A stretch of DNA of 64,000 nt from Alphaproteobacteria bacterium (GTDB lineage: Bacteria; Pseudomonadota; Alphaproteobacteria; Rickettsiales; UBA3002). This document shows positions 48,589-59,083 of the stretch, in pieces. The position numbers and the translations under genes are program-made. Each line of letters opens with the position of its first letter. Within the stretch, counting starts at the first letter, position 1. The DNA lies in NCBI GenBank assembly GCA_017302575.1, contig JAFLDD010000001.1, forward strand, positions 1,739,409 through 1,803,408, read 5' to 3'. The notes beneath the pieces were generated by a model. That model had not been told where the DNA came from. It saw only the letters and a list, made by a program, of their open reading frames with translations, and ran no database searches.

Positions 48589-49227
48589 TCAGTTCCCTTG
48601 CGCAATCATTGCCATGAGTTCACTGCGGCGGTTCGTATCGGTTTTGAATACGCCAAGCATGGCAGAGGTAACGGTGGTGGTGCCCGCTTTGTGCACGCCG
48701 CGCGTAGTCATACATTCGTGCGCAGCATCGATGATGACGGCAACGCCGCGTGGCTTCAGCACGCGCTCAATGGTTTCGGCAATCTGGTTGGTCATGAGTT
48801 CTTGCGTTTGTAAACGCTTGGCGAACACATCGAGCAGGCGAGCAATTTTGCTGATGCCCACGACTTTCTTATTCGGGATATAAGCAATATGCGCGACGCC
48901 GATAATAGGCACCATGTGGTGTTCGCAATGTGATTCAAACTGCATGTTCTTGAGCAGCACGATTTCTTCGTAGTCCTGCACTTCCTCGAAGGTCTTTGCC
49001 AAGACATCTTCAGGGTCTTGATCATAGCCTGCGAAAAATTCACGGTATGCGTCCACCACGCGTTGTGGTGTATCGCGTAGGCCTTCACGCATTGGATCAT
49101 CGCCCGCCCAACGAATCAGGGTTTTAACGGCTTCTTTTGCCTCGGTCTCGGATGGGCGCGGAAACGGCGCATTCTCATTGGCAGGTTGGCTAGCGTCTGC
49201 GGGTAATTTGTTTTTAGGTAATGTCAT
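48589..49227 (-). CDS. folE: GTP cyclohydrolase I
   Basis: FolE converts GTP to 7,8-dihydroneopterin triphosphate, first step to folate and also to queuosine precursors. The 212-residue protein has LRDTPQRVVDAYREFFAGY, the zinc-binding ESHCEHHMVPIIG, ISKIARLLDVFAKRLQTQE and HECMTTRGVHKAG. The first 25 residues are a variable disordered lead. It is the first gene of the operon folE-unknown-maf-queD-like, which would place two successive pterin-pathway enzymes together. Confidence 0.96.
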   Translation of the reverse strand: MTLPKNKLPADASQPANENAPFPRPSETEAKEAVKTLIRWAGDDPMREGLRDTPQRVVDAYREFFAGYDQDPEDVLAKTFEEVQDYEEIVLLKNMQFESHCEHHMVPIIGVAHIAYIPNKKVVGISKIARLLDVFAKRLQTQELMTNQIAETIERVLKPRGVAVIIDAAHECMTTRGVHKAGTTTVTSAMLGVFKTDTNRRSELMAMIAQGN

Positions 49228-49299
49228 ATATATTCCTTGGGTTTCTGAAGGCTATATACGCGATATGCCATGAAATACAAGGGAAAGGGCATAGGGAAA

Positions 49300-50538
49300 C
49301 TATGCGTTTTCACCGTTAGTTTGCTGCGATAATATGCGGTTCAAAGTGGCTATTTGCGAGGCAGCTTCTGCGTTACGAGCGTCCCGCAACTCACGGGCCT
49401 CTGCCGTTTCGGGAACATAGTCGCGCTGGATCTGTGTCGCAGTTTGGCTGGTATTGCCATAATTGCCAAAGATGTTGGCTGCGATTTCGAGTACCTCGCG
49501 ACGCGGGTCGTTGGCAGAAAAATCCTCGCGGCGAGGCATGCGCTGCGTTTCTGCTAAGCGTTGGTAATCCGCAAATGTCTGGCCGTTAATGCTAGGCATG
49601 CATTCTGCAGCAACCCCCATATTGGCAAGGTGCACGAATCCTTCGCCGCCACTGATAGCCTGACCATTAATGGTCACCATATTAAATTGTGCGCCCGTGA
49701 AATCGACGCCAGCAATGTTAACATTATCAAGCGTTACATTGCGCCAGATAGTGCCTTGAAGCTGGCTGTTGAGGCCAATCGTTGCTTCACTGATACTGCT
49801 GTTACTGATAATCGCGCCCGCTTCAGCGCAGAAGGTGATGATGCTGGTCGCAGCGTCTGATTTGAGTTCGTTCAGTTGCGCGCCTGCTTCCATGGTGATG
49901 TGCATAGTGGCGCCGCGCACGTTGCATTGCTCGACGATGGCGAATTGCTGTAAGTGCAATGTGCCGCCTTGCGTCTCGGCGAAGCTGATATCGCGGTAGG
50001 TGCCGCGTGGTAGCACCAATTCGTCTTCCTGTCCCATGCCTCGGAAAATCACGCCGTTCATGGTGACATTGGCAACTTCTTCGTTGCACAGGCTATTGAA
50101 GGTGGTGGCTGGAATGAAGCAAACATCCTGCAAGTGCGCGCCTGATAAATCCAATTCCAGACCGCGCTCCTGAAGGTTCAGGCCAAGCGGGTCGTCGTCA
50201 CTCGTGAGGTACTCGACGTCTTTCTGACGGAATACAAAGTCCTTGATCGTATGCCCACCTAAGTCACCGAACTGCTGGATGTTGTAAGGTGTTGCGCCTT
50301 CAGGAAGTGCGGCATTGGCTTCCTGCATCACAAGGCCTGCGGCACGGTAATAATCTTTGAGGTCAATCGAAGGTGGCTCGCCATCGCGTGCGACGGCGAT
50401 GCGGCGTGCTTCTGCCAGTGCGGTCTCACGTAAAGAAAATAGGGTGCTGCGCGCGCTTTCCAACTGCACTGTTTCGCGGTCGTCGCCATGCAGCGAGAGA
50501 GAATCGCGTAATTTACTAAGTGTTCGAAGCAGTGCCAT
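49300..50538 (-). CDS. Unrecognised protein, pentapeptide-like beta-helix centre
   Basis: This 412-residue protein has a helical N-terminal part (about 1-110) and a middle region (about 125-290) of alternating polar and hydrophobic residues with A/N-x-L/F-type pentapeptide traces (LDLSGAHLQDVCF, VTMNGVIFRGM, VNIAGVDFTGAQFNM). It ends with an Ala/Gln/Glu-rich helical tail. The middle looks like a degenerate right-handed beta helix. No signal peptide or membrane segment is seen. The ATG is preferred to an in-frame GTG 18 bases upstream, though the ribosome site is not strong. It is followed at 72 bases by the folE operon, and upstream lies a 277-base gap without a gene. Confidence 0.7.
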   Translation of the reverse strand: MALLRTLSKLRDSLSLHGDDRETVQLESARSTLFSLRETALAEARRIAVARDGEPPSIDLKDYYRAAGLVMQEANAALPEGATPYNIQQFGDLGGHTIKDFVFRQKDVEYLTSDDDPLGLNLQERGLELDLSGAHLQDVCFIPATTFNSLCNEEVANVTMNGVIFRGMGQEDELVLPRGTYRDISFAETQGGTLHLQQFAIVEQCNVRGATMHITMEAGAQLNELKSDAATSIITFCAEAGAIISNSSISEATIGLNSQLQGTIWRNVTLDNVNIAGVDFTGAQFNMVTINGQAISGGEGFVHLANMGVAAECMPSINGQTFADYQRLAETQRMPRREDFSANDPRREVLEIAANIFGNYGNTSQTATQIQRDYVPETAEARELRDARNAEAASQIATLNRILSQQTNGENA

Positions 50539-50833
50539 AGGGTTAGTGTACCTCACATTTGCTTAAAATTTTATTAACATTTGATGAGGCGAAAATATTT
50601 ATGAGCGGGCTGAACGACTCTTTAGAATTTTCTTATAATCCTCAAGTTGAGAGCCAGCGCTGCGCCCTGTGGATAAGCTGATAATCCCCTAAAATTTTAA
50701 CTAATTATGGAGGGGTTTTAGGTCTAAAAAAACCTGTTTTACGTTAACCATTCATTAAGCCTATGTGGGTAAGTTGGGCAGACAAAAACGTCTTAGGGCA
50801 ACGACCTTAAGAGCATAACAGGGAATAAAAGAC

Positions 50834-51865
50834 TTGGTAAGCATTAGCACAGGAGAACGCGGCCTAGCCGCGCGCGCCGATTTAGATCGGTTCATATCTG
50901 CCGAAGAGATCGCTGATCTTCGCAAGGTATTGGGCTTGGATCAATCTGCGCCCGCCTCTTCTTTCGATGCGACCAACGCTACAGCACTTGCCGATTATGC
51001 TGACGCGCTTTCTGGTTTCATAAGAATAGCGGATGATAGGCCAACGGCAGGCGAGTTGCGCTCGGCGCTAGAGGACGTATTCCAGCTTGATGGATTCATT
51101 CCAAGTGCTCAGACTGAACTTCAAGATAACATTGAAGCACTGGTGGATGCGGTGACTTCAAAAGAAATTGACGAGGCGATTGATAACCTGCTTGCAGGTC
51201 TTGATCTCTCGGATGATGACGCCCGCGCGCAAGCAGATGTAGCAATACGCAGCATTCGTAATGCGACTACGCGTGGCGATTTGGCAAGTGCTGTAAGCCA
51301 AGCATCAACTCTGTTAACTTCGGCAGTGGGCGCTGCCCAAGCGCGTGAGGTTTTAGAGCGTCAGCAACGTATTGAGCAGGCGCGCCAAGAGCTTAACAGG
51401 ATGTATGATGACTTGTTCGGTAAAGATACCGCAGAGCGTAGGGTAGTAGCTGATATTCAAAGTCGTATTGATAATGGCACAGCAACTGACGAGGATCGTG
51501 ATACTTTGGATCAAATGATCGCTGATGCACGTCGAAGTCAAAGCCTCCTCAGGCAAGGCGTGGTAGGTACGCCAACGCCTCAACAATCTGCGATAGCAGA
51601 TGCTGCAGTTGCCGACACGCTTCGCCGCGTAGATACCCTGAGAGATGAAATAACTGAAACTACAGCGCCTAGCGCACCTAGTGTTACTGCAAATGCAGTC
51701 GTAAACGATGAGGCAGCGCTACTGGGATTAGATGAGCCAGTGCAACAGGTTGCGTACTTTAATCCTGATGATAGCAATCAAGCAAATTTACCAAATTCGC
51801 TTGATTCTTTAAGAGCCGTTGCCGCTAACCCTAATAGTAATTTATCTTCGGTAATCAGCACTTAA
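50834..51865 (+). CDS. Unrecognised acidic helical protein
   Basis: I do not recognise this 343-residue protein. It begins at TTG preceded by AGGGAA at nine bases, with no ATG or GTG in a better place. The sequence is rich in Ala, Asp, Ser and Gln and predicted mostly helical (ARADLDRFISAEEIADLRKVL; EVLERQQRIEQARQELNRMY), with a disordered Thr/Ala/Pro part near 270-300 and an Asn-rich end. There is no signal peptide or membrane helix. The upstream 277 bases contain short A/T-rich inverted repeats (CCTAAAA with TTTTAGG near 50688-50722) but no convincing promoter. It may act with the next gene, which lies 94 bases downstream. Confidence 0.65.
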   Translation: MVSISTGERGLAARADLDRFISAEEIADLRKVLGLDQSAPASSFDATNATALADYADALSGFIRIADDRPTAGELRSALEDVFQLDGFIPSAQTELQDNIEALVDAVTSKEIDEAIDNLLAGLDLSDDDARAQADVAIRSIRNATTRGDLASAVSQASTLLTSAVGAAQAREVLERQQRIEQARQELNRMYDDLFGKDTAERRVVADIQSRIDNGTATDEDRDTLDQMIADARRSQSLLRQGVVGTPTPQQSAIADAAVADTLRRVDTLRDEITETTAPSAPSVTANAVVNDEAALLGLDEPVQQVAYFNPDDSNQANLPNSLDSLRAVAANPNSNLSSVIST

Positions 51866-51892
51866 TTGCACCTTAACTATTTTTTCACCAAA

Positions 51893-51924
51893 CCGTCATC
51901 AAACTGTCATGTTCTAGGTCTAAT
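51893..51924 (+). promoter_or_regulatory. Pho box and -10 before the 51960 gene
   Basis: CCGTCAT-CAAA-CTGTCAT (51893-51910) matches the PhoB box CTGTCAT-N4-CTGTCAT with one base change in the repeats. TCTAAT (51919-51924), five of six to TATAAT, follows eight bases later, near the spacing of phosphate promoters. AGGAGAAGAAG then precedes the ATG. Confidence 0.55.
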
Positions 51925-51959
51925 CCTTGGTTATTCGCTAACCACAGGAGAAGAAGACC

Positions 51960-52691
51960 ATGGTACCCACACTTAATACCGCAGCGCTTGCTGTTGTCGA
52001 CGCCCTTAAATCTAGCTTGATTGGACAGGGAGCATCATTTGATGCCGCTCCAACGGATGGGTTTACGGCAATACAATACACGCAGCCCAGCCCAACTAGA
52101 TATCAAGAAAGGCTTGCGGAGTTGAATAGTATTGTCCCACCACGTGGCAATACGGTTGTACATAATGGTCAAAGGGTGTCATCCATCTACACTCAAGCAG
52201 AGTTTGACACGATACAGCGTGAAGTGGTTAGCTTAGTTGCGCGCGCTAATGAGAGATATGTTCTGACCCCTGAGCAAGAGGCTGAAATACGTCGTTCAGC
52301 AACCAGAACACAGGGGCTCATTGCACTGCGTAATCGGGGTGCGGCTTTGGTCGGTAACCGAGATCGTGGGGTCATCGGATTTATTGATAGCATTCAATTA
52401 GACAGCGGTCTTACTTGGGATGAAACTGAAAGGTTTATTAATACCGAGATTCCAGCACGTAATGCCATTCTCAGGGAAGACATTCAAACTCTTGAGAGAC
52501 AGCCTGGTCTACAGTTGCGACAATCCGACCTTACGCCACGTGCACCAGAAGCATCGTCTGTTGGCGGCACTACTGCTAGTTTAAACCCTAGCTCCTACCA
52601 ACCACCAGAACCGACTGCTGCGGATTTTTTTGAAATTACAGCAAACATTCCAAAAACCCCGCGCATTATCGAAACTGCTATTGCAGCGTAA
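51960..52691 (+). CDS. Unrecognised protein under a Pho-box promoter
   Basis: The 243-residue product is not recognised. It has a short hydrophobic N-terminal helix (LNTAALAVVDALKSSLI) without a typical signal, a central helical part (IQREVVSLVARANERYVLT; EIRRSATRTQGLIALRN) and a Pro/Ser-rich C-terminal stretch (SYQPPEPTAADFF). The start has a strong AGGAG site. A Pho-box-like direct repeat lies about 50 bases upstream, suggesting induction when phosphate is low; that is inference from sequence alone. A strong terminator follows 25 bases after the stop, so the transcript carries only this gene or this and the one before. Confidence 0.7.
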   Translation: MVPTLNTAALAVVDALKSSLIGQGASFDAAPTDGFTAIQYTQPSPTRYQERLAELNSIVPPRGNTVVHNGQRVSSIYTQAEFDTIQREVVSLVARANERYVLTPEQEAEIRRSATRTQGLIALRNRGAALVGNRDRGVIGFIDSIQLDSGLTWDETERFINTEIPARNAILREDIQTLERQPGLQLRQSDLTPRAPEASSVGGTTASLNPSSYQPPEPTAADFFEITANIPKTPRIIETAIAA

Positions 52692-52714
52692 GGGTTAACA
52701 TTACCCACTAACCA

Positions 52715-52750
52715 AACCCCGCCCACTGATAAGGTTGGCGGGGGTTTTTT
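52715..52750 (+). terminator. Intrinsic terminator after the 51960 gene
   Basis: CCCCGCC and GGCGGGG form a 7-bp G-C stem, extended by an A-T pair and with one extra G, around a 13-base loop, and six T follow. It separates the unknown genes from the ppx/gppA gene. Confidence 0.85.
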
Positions 52751-52816
52751 ATTGGCTAGAGCCGCCCTGCAAGCGGGTGTTGTGAGTTTGCGGGAACTGC
52801 TCTATAACCACCTCCC

Positions 52817-53890
52817 ATGAACGACAAGCCGCTACAGTCCAAGCAATATGCTACCGCCTCGCATGCTAATGAACGCGCCAAGCGCGAGAGCAATGTGGGT
52901 GAGGTGTATGCCGCGCTTGATTTGGGCACGAATAATTGCCGCCTGCTGGTTGCAAAGCCTTATTTCCAGCAGCATACGCAGCATAAAACCCTCAAGGTGG
53001 TGGACAGCTATTCGCGTATCGTGCGCCTCGGTGAAGGGGTGAGTGAATCGGGTATTTTGTCGGAAGAGGCCATGAAGCGTACCATCAAGGCGCTCGCGAC
53101 CTGTAAAGTGAAGCTACAAAAATACCCTGTCGCCAAGTCACGCTTTGTGGCGACCGAAGCTTGTCGCCGTGCCAAGAACGCTGAAGAGTTTTTGGGCCGT
53201 GTCGAGAAAGAGCTTGGCCTGAAGGTCGATATCATCTCGAACGAAGAAGAGGCGCGACTGGCTTTCCTTGGCTGCTCGTCGCTGCTGCATAAAGATACGC
53301 GCTATGCGCTGGCCTTTGATATTGGCGGTGGTTCGACCGAGTTCATGTGGGTGAAGATCGACCCTGAACAACCCATGAGCGCCCATAAGCGCCACCTGAT
53401 TCAAGACTGGCTGAGCCTTCCTTATGGGGTGATGAACATGTCCGAGCAGTTTGGTGGCCCTGCCTATACCGAAATGTATTTCGAAGAAATCGTTGCCAAA
53501 ATTTCAGAGTTGCTTGTGCCGATTGAGCGCGAAAATCAAATCGCGTCGCGTATGTGGAAAGAGAATGTGCAGATGCTTTCAACCAGTGGAACGGTAACGA
53601 CGCTCGCTGCTATTCACCTTGATCTGCCGCACTATGACCGCAGCAAAATCGATGGTATTAAATTGTCGGTTTCCGATATTCGCGGGGCGACGCAGAGCCT
53701 GATGCGCATGTCGCATGCAGAACGTGCAGCGCACCCATGTATTGGCGCGGCACGTACCGATTTTATTTTAAGTGGCTGTGCGATTTTCGAGGCGATTGCC
53801 CGCACGTTCCCTATCGATAAAATCACGATTGCAGATAGAGGTGTGCGCGAGGGCATTATCGTATCGCTTATGCGCGAGACGCATGCATGA
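52817..53890 (+). CDS. Ppx/GppA-family phosphatase
   Basis: The family contains exopolyphosphatase and pppGpp phosphohydrolase of the ASKHA fold. The 357-residue protein has AALDLGTNNCRLLVAKP (phosphate 1 loop), VATEACRRAKNAEEF, SNEEEARLAFLG and FDIGGGSTEFMW (phosphate 2), and the closing RGVREGIIVSLM. It has only the two-domain core and lacks the C-terminal HD-like extension of E. coli Ppx, as is common in alphaproteobacteria. rlmE follows 82 bases later, a usual pair. A short hairpin CCTCC-TCAAT-GGAGG lies in that gap. Confidence 0.92.
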   Translation: MNDKPLQSKQYATASHANERAKRESNVGEVYAALDLGTNNCRLLVAKPYFQQHTQHKTLKVVDSYSRIVRLGEGVSESGILSEEAMKRTIKALATCKVKLQKYPVAKSRFVATEACRRAKNAEEFLGRVEKELGLKVDIISNEEEARLAFLGCSSLLHKDTRYALAFDIGGGSTEFMWVKIDPEQPMSAHKRHLIQDWLSLPYGVMNMSEQFGGPAYTEMYFEEIVAKISELLVPIERENQIASRMWKENVQMLSTSGTVTTLAAIHLDLPHYDRSKIDGIKLSVSDIRGATQSLMRMSHAERAAHPCIGAARTDFILSGCAIFEAIARTFPIDKITIADRGVREGIIVSLMRETHA

Positions 53891-53972
53891 GTAGTCTTTT
53901 GTTCGCTCAGGCGGCGCTGGGCCTTTCCTCCTCAATGGAGGTCGAGGCGTCGGTTATTATGTAAGGGAATAC

Positions 53973-54653
53973 ATGTCGAAGAAAAAATCATCAGGCAGTT
54001 CGCGCAATGTGAATCAGCGCGTGAAGACTGCGAAGGGTCGTAAGACGTCTTCAACATTATGGCTGCATCGCCAGCTCAATGACCCCTATGTGCAGCAAGC
54101 GAAGCGTGAAGGGTATCGTTCGCGCGCAGCGTATAAACTCATCGAGATGGACGAGAAATTTAAGCTACTCAGTCCAGGCGACAAGGTCGTGGATTTAGGC
54201 TGCGCACCAGGTGGCTGGGCGCAAGTGGCTGTCAAAAAAGTCGGCCCAAAAGGTAAAGTAGTGGGTGTTGACCTGCTGGAAGTAGAGCCCGTTGCAGGGG
54301 CGGATTTATTCGTGCTCGATTTTTTGCAGGAAGATGCGCCAGATATTATCAAAGAACGCCTGAATGGGCGCGCGCATCTAGTGATGAGCGATATGGCCGC
54401 GAACACTACAGGTCATAGCACGACTGACCATATTCGCATCATCAACCTCTGTGAATTGGCGTATCATTTCGCTACCGAGATTTTAGCCCCTGGCGGTGCG
54501 TTTGTGTGTAAAGTGCTCAAAGGTGGTGCGGAAGGCGACCTGCTGAAACAAATGAAAAAAGACTTCGCCGTAGTGAAGCACGCCAAGCCTGCTGCATCGC
54601 GTAGTGACTCGGCGGAGAGCTACGTAGTTGCAACGGGATTTCGTAAAGCTTAA
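53973..54653 (+). CDS. rlmE: 23S rRNA 2'-O-ribose U2552 methyltransferase
   Basis: RlmE (FtsJ/RrmJ) methylates U2552 of 23S rRNA in the A loop of the large subunit. The 226-residue protein has the SAM motif [30 protein letters not shown] with the first catalytic Lys, [12 protein letters not shown] with the Asp, and FVCKVLKGG with the second Lys, so the KDKE set appears complete. The first 35 residues are basic and disordered. It converges with a small gene on the minus strand, overlapping by four bases. Confidence 0.95.
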   Translation: MSKKKSSGSSRNVNQRVKTAKGRKTSSTLWLHRQLNDPYVQQAKREGYRSRAAYKLIEMDEKFKLLSPGDKVVDLGCAPGGWAQVAVKKVGPKGKVVGVDLLEVEPVAGADLFVLDFLQEDAPDIIKERLNGRAHLVMSDMAANTTGHSTTDHIRIINLCELAYHFATEILAPGGAFVCKVLKGGAEGDLLKQMKKDFAVVKHAKPAASRSDSAESYVVATGFRKA

Positions 54654-54925
54654 GCGCGCTCTGCTTTTGCCTTTGCAGTGGCCGTTTGGGCGCGCCGCTC
54701 AAGTTCTTTGGCTAACCACTCATCCATAGAAGGGTCACGAAATGGCCCATGTGCTAAGCGGCTCACTTCAGCTAGTGCTGGGTCGTCATTCCAATCATGT
54801 TCTCGTCCATATCGAAGCAGTGAAGCAATCTGTAGGGCCACAGAATCGTCTCTCACCTCTACACCCTTTTCGCCCTCTAGGTCTTCGATTTCCTGCCTAA
54901 TTCTGTCTCTCTCATCGTCCGTCAT
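54650..54925 (-). CDS. Unrecognised small charged protein
   Basis: This 91-residue protein (96 if a start 15 bases upstream is used) is rich in Asp, Glu and Arg. It begins [20 protein letters not shown], has a middle motif [20 protein letters not shown] and ends in a basic-acidic helix ([16 protein letters not shown]). It looks cytosolic and helical; I know no family. It lies between rlmE and guaB on the opposite strand. Upstream on its own strand is a repeat of TTGTCAA and TTGTCAT at the spacing of a Pho box. Coding is likely, but support is limited to the frame and composition. Confidence 0.55.
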   Translation of the reverse strand: MTDDERDRIRQEIEDLEGEKGVEVRDDSVALQIASLLRYGREHDWNDDPALAEVSRLAHGPFRDPSMDEWLAKELERRAQTATAKAKAERA

Positions 54926-54980
54926 CGTACTGTCTCTCAAAATGAAGCGCGCAGATTAACCTAGATATGAGAGGCGATGT

Positions 54981-56520
<1,540 letters not shown>

Positions 56521-56522
56521 GC

Positions 56523-57842
56523 ATGAAACCATCTGCGCGCATTCAAGCGGCGATCGAGCTGCTCGAAAACCTTCAGAACGTATGGGAAACCAAGCGTCAC
56601 GCGCCGATGGATGCGCTGATGAATGATTATTTCAAAGCGCGGCGCTACATCGGCTCGAAAGACCGTGGGTCGATTGCCGAGCTGGTCTATTTCGTATTGC
56701 GTAATGGTGGCGCGCTTGAATGGCATGTCGAGAAGACGGGCAGGGCAGCTAACCCGCGCCGTGTGGTGATTGCCGCGCTCTATATTGGGCAAGGTTTATC
56801 CGCCGATGAAGTGGCTGAATTATTTAGTGAAGAGAAATACGCACCCAGCGCGCTGACCGATGCAGAGTTAGGCATGCTGGATCGCCTAGAAAACGCGACA
56901 CTGGATGATGATAAGATGCCAGTACCTGCACGGTATAATTTTCCTGATTGGATGATTGGCCGTCTCAAAGAGAGCTTTGGTGAGGATTTGCCCGAAGCGA
57001 TGGAAGCGCTCAACGCGCAAGCGCCCGTTGATTTGCGCATGAATAGCCTGAAATGCCCGAGCGTGAATGCGTTGATTCACGAGCTCGACAAGGCTGGGCA
57101 TCTCGCCACCCCCACGCCGCACTCGCCGATTGGTGTGCGTCTTACCAAGCGTATTGCGGCCTTTAATACACAAGTATTCCAAGACGGCTGGTTCGAGATG
57201 CAAGACGAAGGCAGCCAGATTGTCGCGCAGTTGGTAGAAGCGCAGCCTGGCGATAAGGTGATTGATTTTTGTGCAGGTGCGGGTGGTAAAACCTTGGCGA
57301 TTGCCGCGACCATGAAAAACAAAGGGCGTATCCTTGCGTGGGACACTTCGGAAACGCGCCTCAAACAAATGCCTAAGCGCTTAGCGCGTGCGGGTGTCAG
57401 CAATGTGCAGACGCATACGATTAGTGATGAGACTGACCAGTTCATCAAACGCCATAAAGCCTCAGCCGATTGGGTGATGGTCGATGCCCCGTGCTCTGGC
57501 TCGGGCACATGGCGGCGTAACCCCGACCTCAAATGGCGTTTTACCGCCGATGATTTGAACGAGGTAAAGCGCGTACAGGCCAATATTCTCAAAAGCGCGG
57601 CACGCCTCGTTAAACCCGCAGGAAAGCTGGTGTATGTCACCTGCTCGGTCTTTCAGGATGAGAATATTAACCAGATAAACCAATTTCTTGGGGAGCATCC
57701 GACATTTCGGGTTGCCCCACTTCCCAAAATATGGAATAAGCTCTCGACCACGCTGGCAGACGGGTCTTCCGTTTTGCAGCTAAGCCCGCACAAAGACGGG
57801 ACGGACGGCTTTTTCGCAGCCGTACTGACCAACCAAGCATAG
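56523..57842 (+). CDS. RsmB/NOP-family rRNA (cytosine-C5) methyltransferase
   Basis: The family methylates cytosine in rRNA, RsmB at C967 of 16S rRNA. The 439-residue protein has a NusB-like N-terminal helical part (about 1-150), DLRMNSLKCPSVNALIHEL, the SAM-binding VIDFCAGAGGKTLAIAA, VDAPCSGSGTWRRNPDLKW with one catalytic Cys and VTCSVFQDEN with the other. The sequence DEGSQIVAQLVEAQPGDKV before the SAM motif is typical. The exact target cannot be fixed without comparison. It starts two bases after guaB. Confidence 0.88.
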   Translation: MKPSARIQAAIELLENLQNVWETKRHAPMDALMNDYFKARRYIGSKDRGSIAELVYFVLRNGGALEWHVEKTGRAANPRRVVIAALYIGQGLSADEVAELFSEEKYAPSALTDAELGMLDRLENATLDDDKMPVPARYNFPDWMIGRLKESFGEDLPEAMEALNAQAPVDLRMNSLKCPSVNALIHELDKAGHLATPTPHSPIGVRLTKRIAAFNTQVFQDGWFEMQDEGSQIVAQLVEAQPGDKVIDFCAGAGGKTLAIAATMKNKGRILAWDTSETRLKQMPKRLARAGVSNVQTHTISDETDQFIKRHKASADWVMVDAPCSGSGTWRRNPDLKWRFTADDLNEVKRVQANILKSAARLVKPAGKLVYVTCSVFQDENINQINQFLGEHPTFRVAPLPKIWNKLSTTLADGSSVLQLSPHKDGTDGFFAAVLTNQA

Positions 57843-57898
57843 GCTTTATTGGAAGCGACCAATAAGCCCATTCTATTGGAAAACAAAGGGATTACGTA

Positions 57899-59083
57899 AT
57901 GGCAAGTCATGGCGCAAAGACAGTAGTGGGAAGATGGTTCCGTGCCGCGTTTGGCCGCATGTTCTGCAAGCGCAGCATCATTATTATTTCCGATCACAAG
58001 ACCCAGCATTTACCATTTAGCGTTTCGTTCCAATTCGTTACCTTGGTTTTGGTATTAGGCTTTGTGACGTGGGGCTCCTATTCGACGGGTAGCTACATGG
58101 CGGCCCAGCAAGTACTAAAAGAGAAAGACAAAAAGATCGCCTTCACGCAGCTAGAGAATGAGCGCGTAGGTGCCGAGTTCGCCCTGTTGAAGCGCGATCT
58201 GACCAAGCTCGCTAAAGAAGGCGAGAAGGGCAAGTTGGGTGATTATGCGCAAATGGTTGCCGAGCAATATTCGGATGAAGTCAACCCTGCGGATGAAATT
58301 AAAAACGAAGCCTCGAACGTTGATTATAACGCGGTGTTCCAGCGTATTGAGTTCCTCGAAGAGCGCATGAAAGAAATGCAGCAAACGCATGAGCAAATGC
58401 TGGCGGATATTCGTTCGACCACGGGTGGCAAAATCAAAGATATCGAAAATATCATCGCCATGGTGGGCATGGATAAGCAAAAACTGGTCAATCAGGCTGA
58501 GGCGCAGCGCAAACGCGAGGAAGCCCGTAAAGAGAAATATGGCCGTATTGAGAATGGTCGCGGCGGCCCTTACCAGCCACCCAAGATTTCGATGCTCAAA
58601 GAAAAAGACACTGAACTCTATTTTGATCTCAAGCGCCTGATGGTGCTGAATGACATTATTGAGTCGATGCCATTGGCAAAACCTATCACTACTACGTATC
58701 GTTTAACCAGTGGCTTTGGTACGCGGGTTGATCCATTCCGTGGCCATTTGGCCTTTCATAGCGGTATGGATTTAGCAGCGCCTTACGGCACGAAAGTGAT
58801 TGCCACAACCGATGGTCGGATTGGGTTTACCGGCTGGCGCGGTGCGTATGGTCAAATGATTGATGTCGAGCATGGCTTTGGTTTCTCAAGCCGCTATGGA
58901 CATTTGAGCAAGATTCTCGTGCAAAAAGGTCAGTTCGTGAAAAAGGGCCAAGTGATTGGTATCCAAGGTTCAACGGGCCGCTCGACAGGCCAGCACGTAC
59001 ATTACGAAGTGCGATATAATAACAAGCCACTCAATCCTAAAAACTTTTTGAAAGCAGGCGAAAATGTTCGGTCGGTCAACTAA
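57899..59083 (+). CDS. M23 peptidase with coiled coil, bactofilin-linked
   Basis: This 394-residue protein is a membrane-anchored peptidoglycan endopeptidase. It has a basic N-terminus, one membrane segment (about 42-62, FVTLVLVLGFVTWGSY), a long coiled coil (about 75-215) and a C-terminal M23 domain. The metal ligands look intact: His287 and Asp291 in HSGMD, and His368 in QHVHYEV with His366 beside it. The family pairs with bactofilins in cell-shape control (for example LmdC-BacA in other alphaproteobacteria), and here the bactofilin gene starts inside its last 20 bases. That overlap supports a joint role in local wall cutting. Confidence 0.92.
   Translation: MASHGAKTVVGRWFRAAFGRMFCKRSIIIISDHKTQHLPFSVSFQFVTLVLVLGFVTWGSYSTGSYMAAQQVLKEKDKKIAFTQLENERVGAEFALLKRDLTKLAKEGEKGKLGDYAQMVAEQYSDEVNPADEIKNEASNVDYNAVFQRIEFLEERMKEMQQTHEQMLADIRSTTGGKIKDIENIIAMVGMDKQKLVNQAEAQRKREEARKEKYGRIENGRGGPYQPPKISMLKEKDTELYFDLKRLMVLNDIIESMPLAKPITTTYRLTSGFGTRVDPFRGHLAFHSGMDLAAPYGTKVIATTDGRIGFTGWRGAYGQMIDVEHGFGFSSRYGHLSKILVQKGQFVKKGQVIGIQGSTGRSTGQHVHYEVRYNNKPLNPKNFLKAGENVRSVN

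Noticed and set aside
50681-50745. A/T-rich inverted repeats as a terminator or origin
   Set aside because: CCTAAAA/TTTTAGG pair over 21 bases but have no G-C stem, no T run in a useful place and no DnaA-type repeats.
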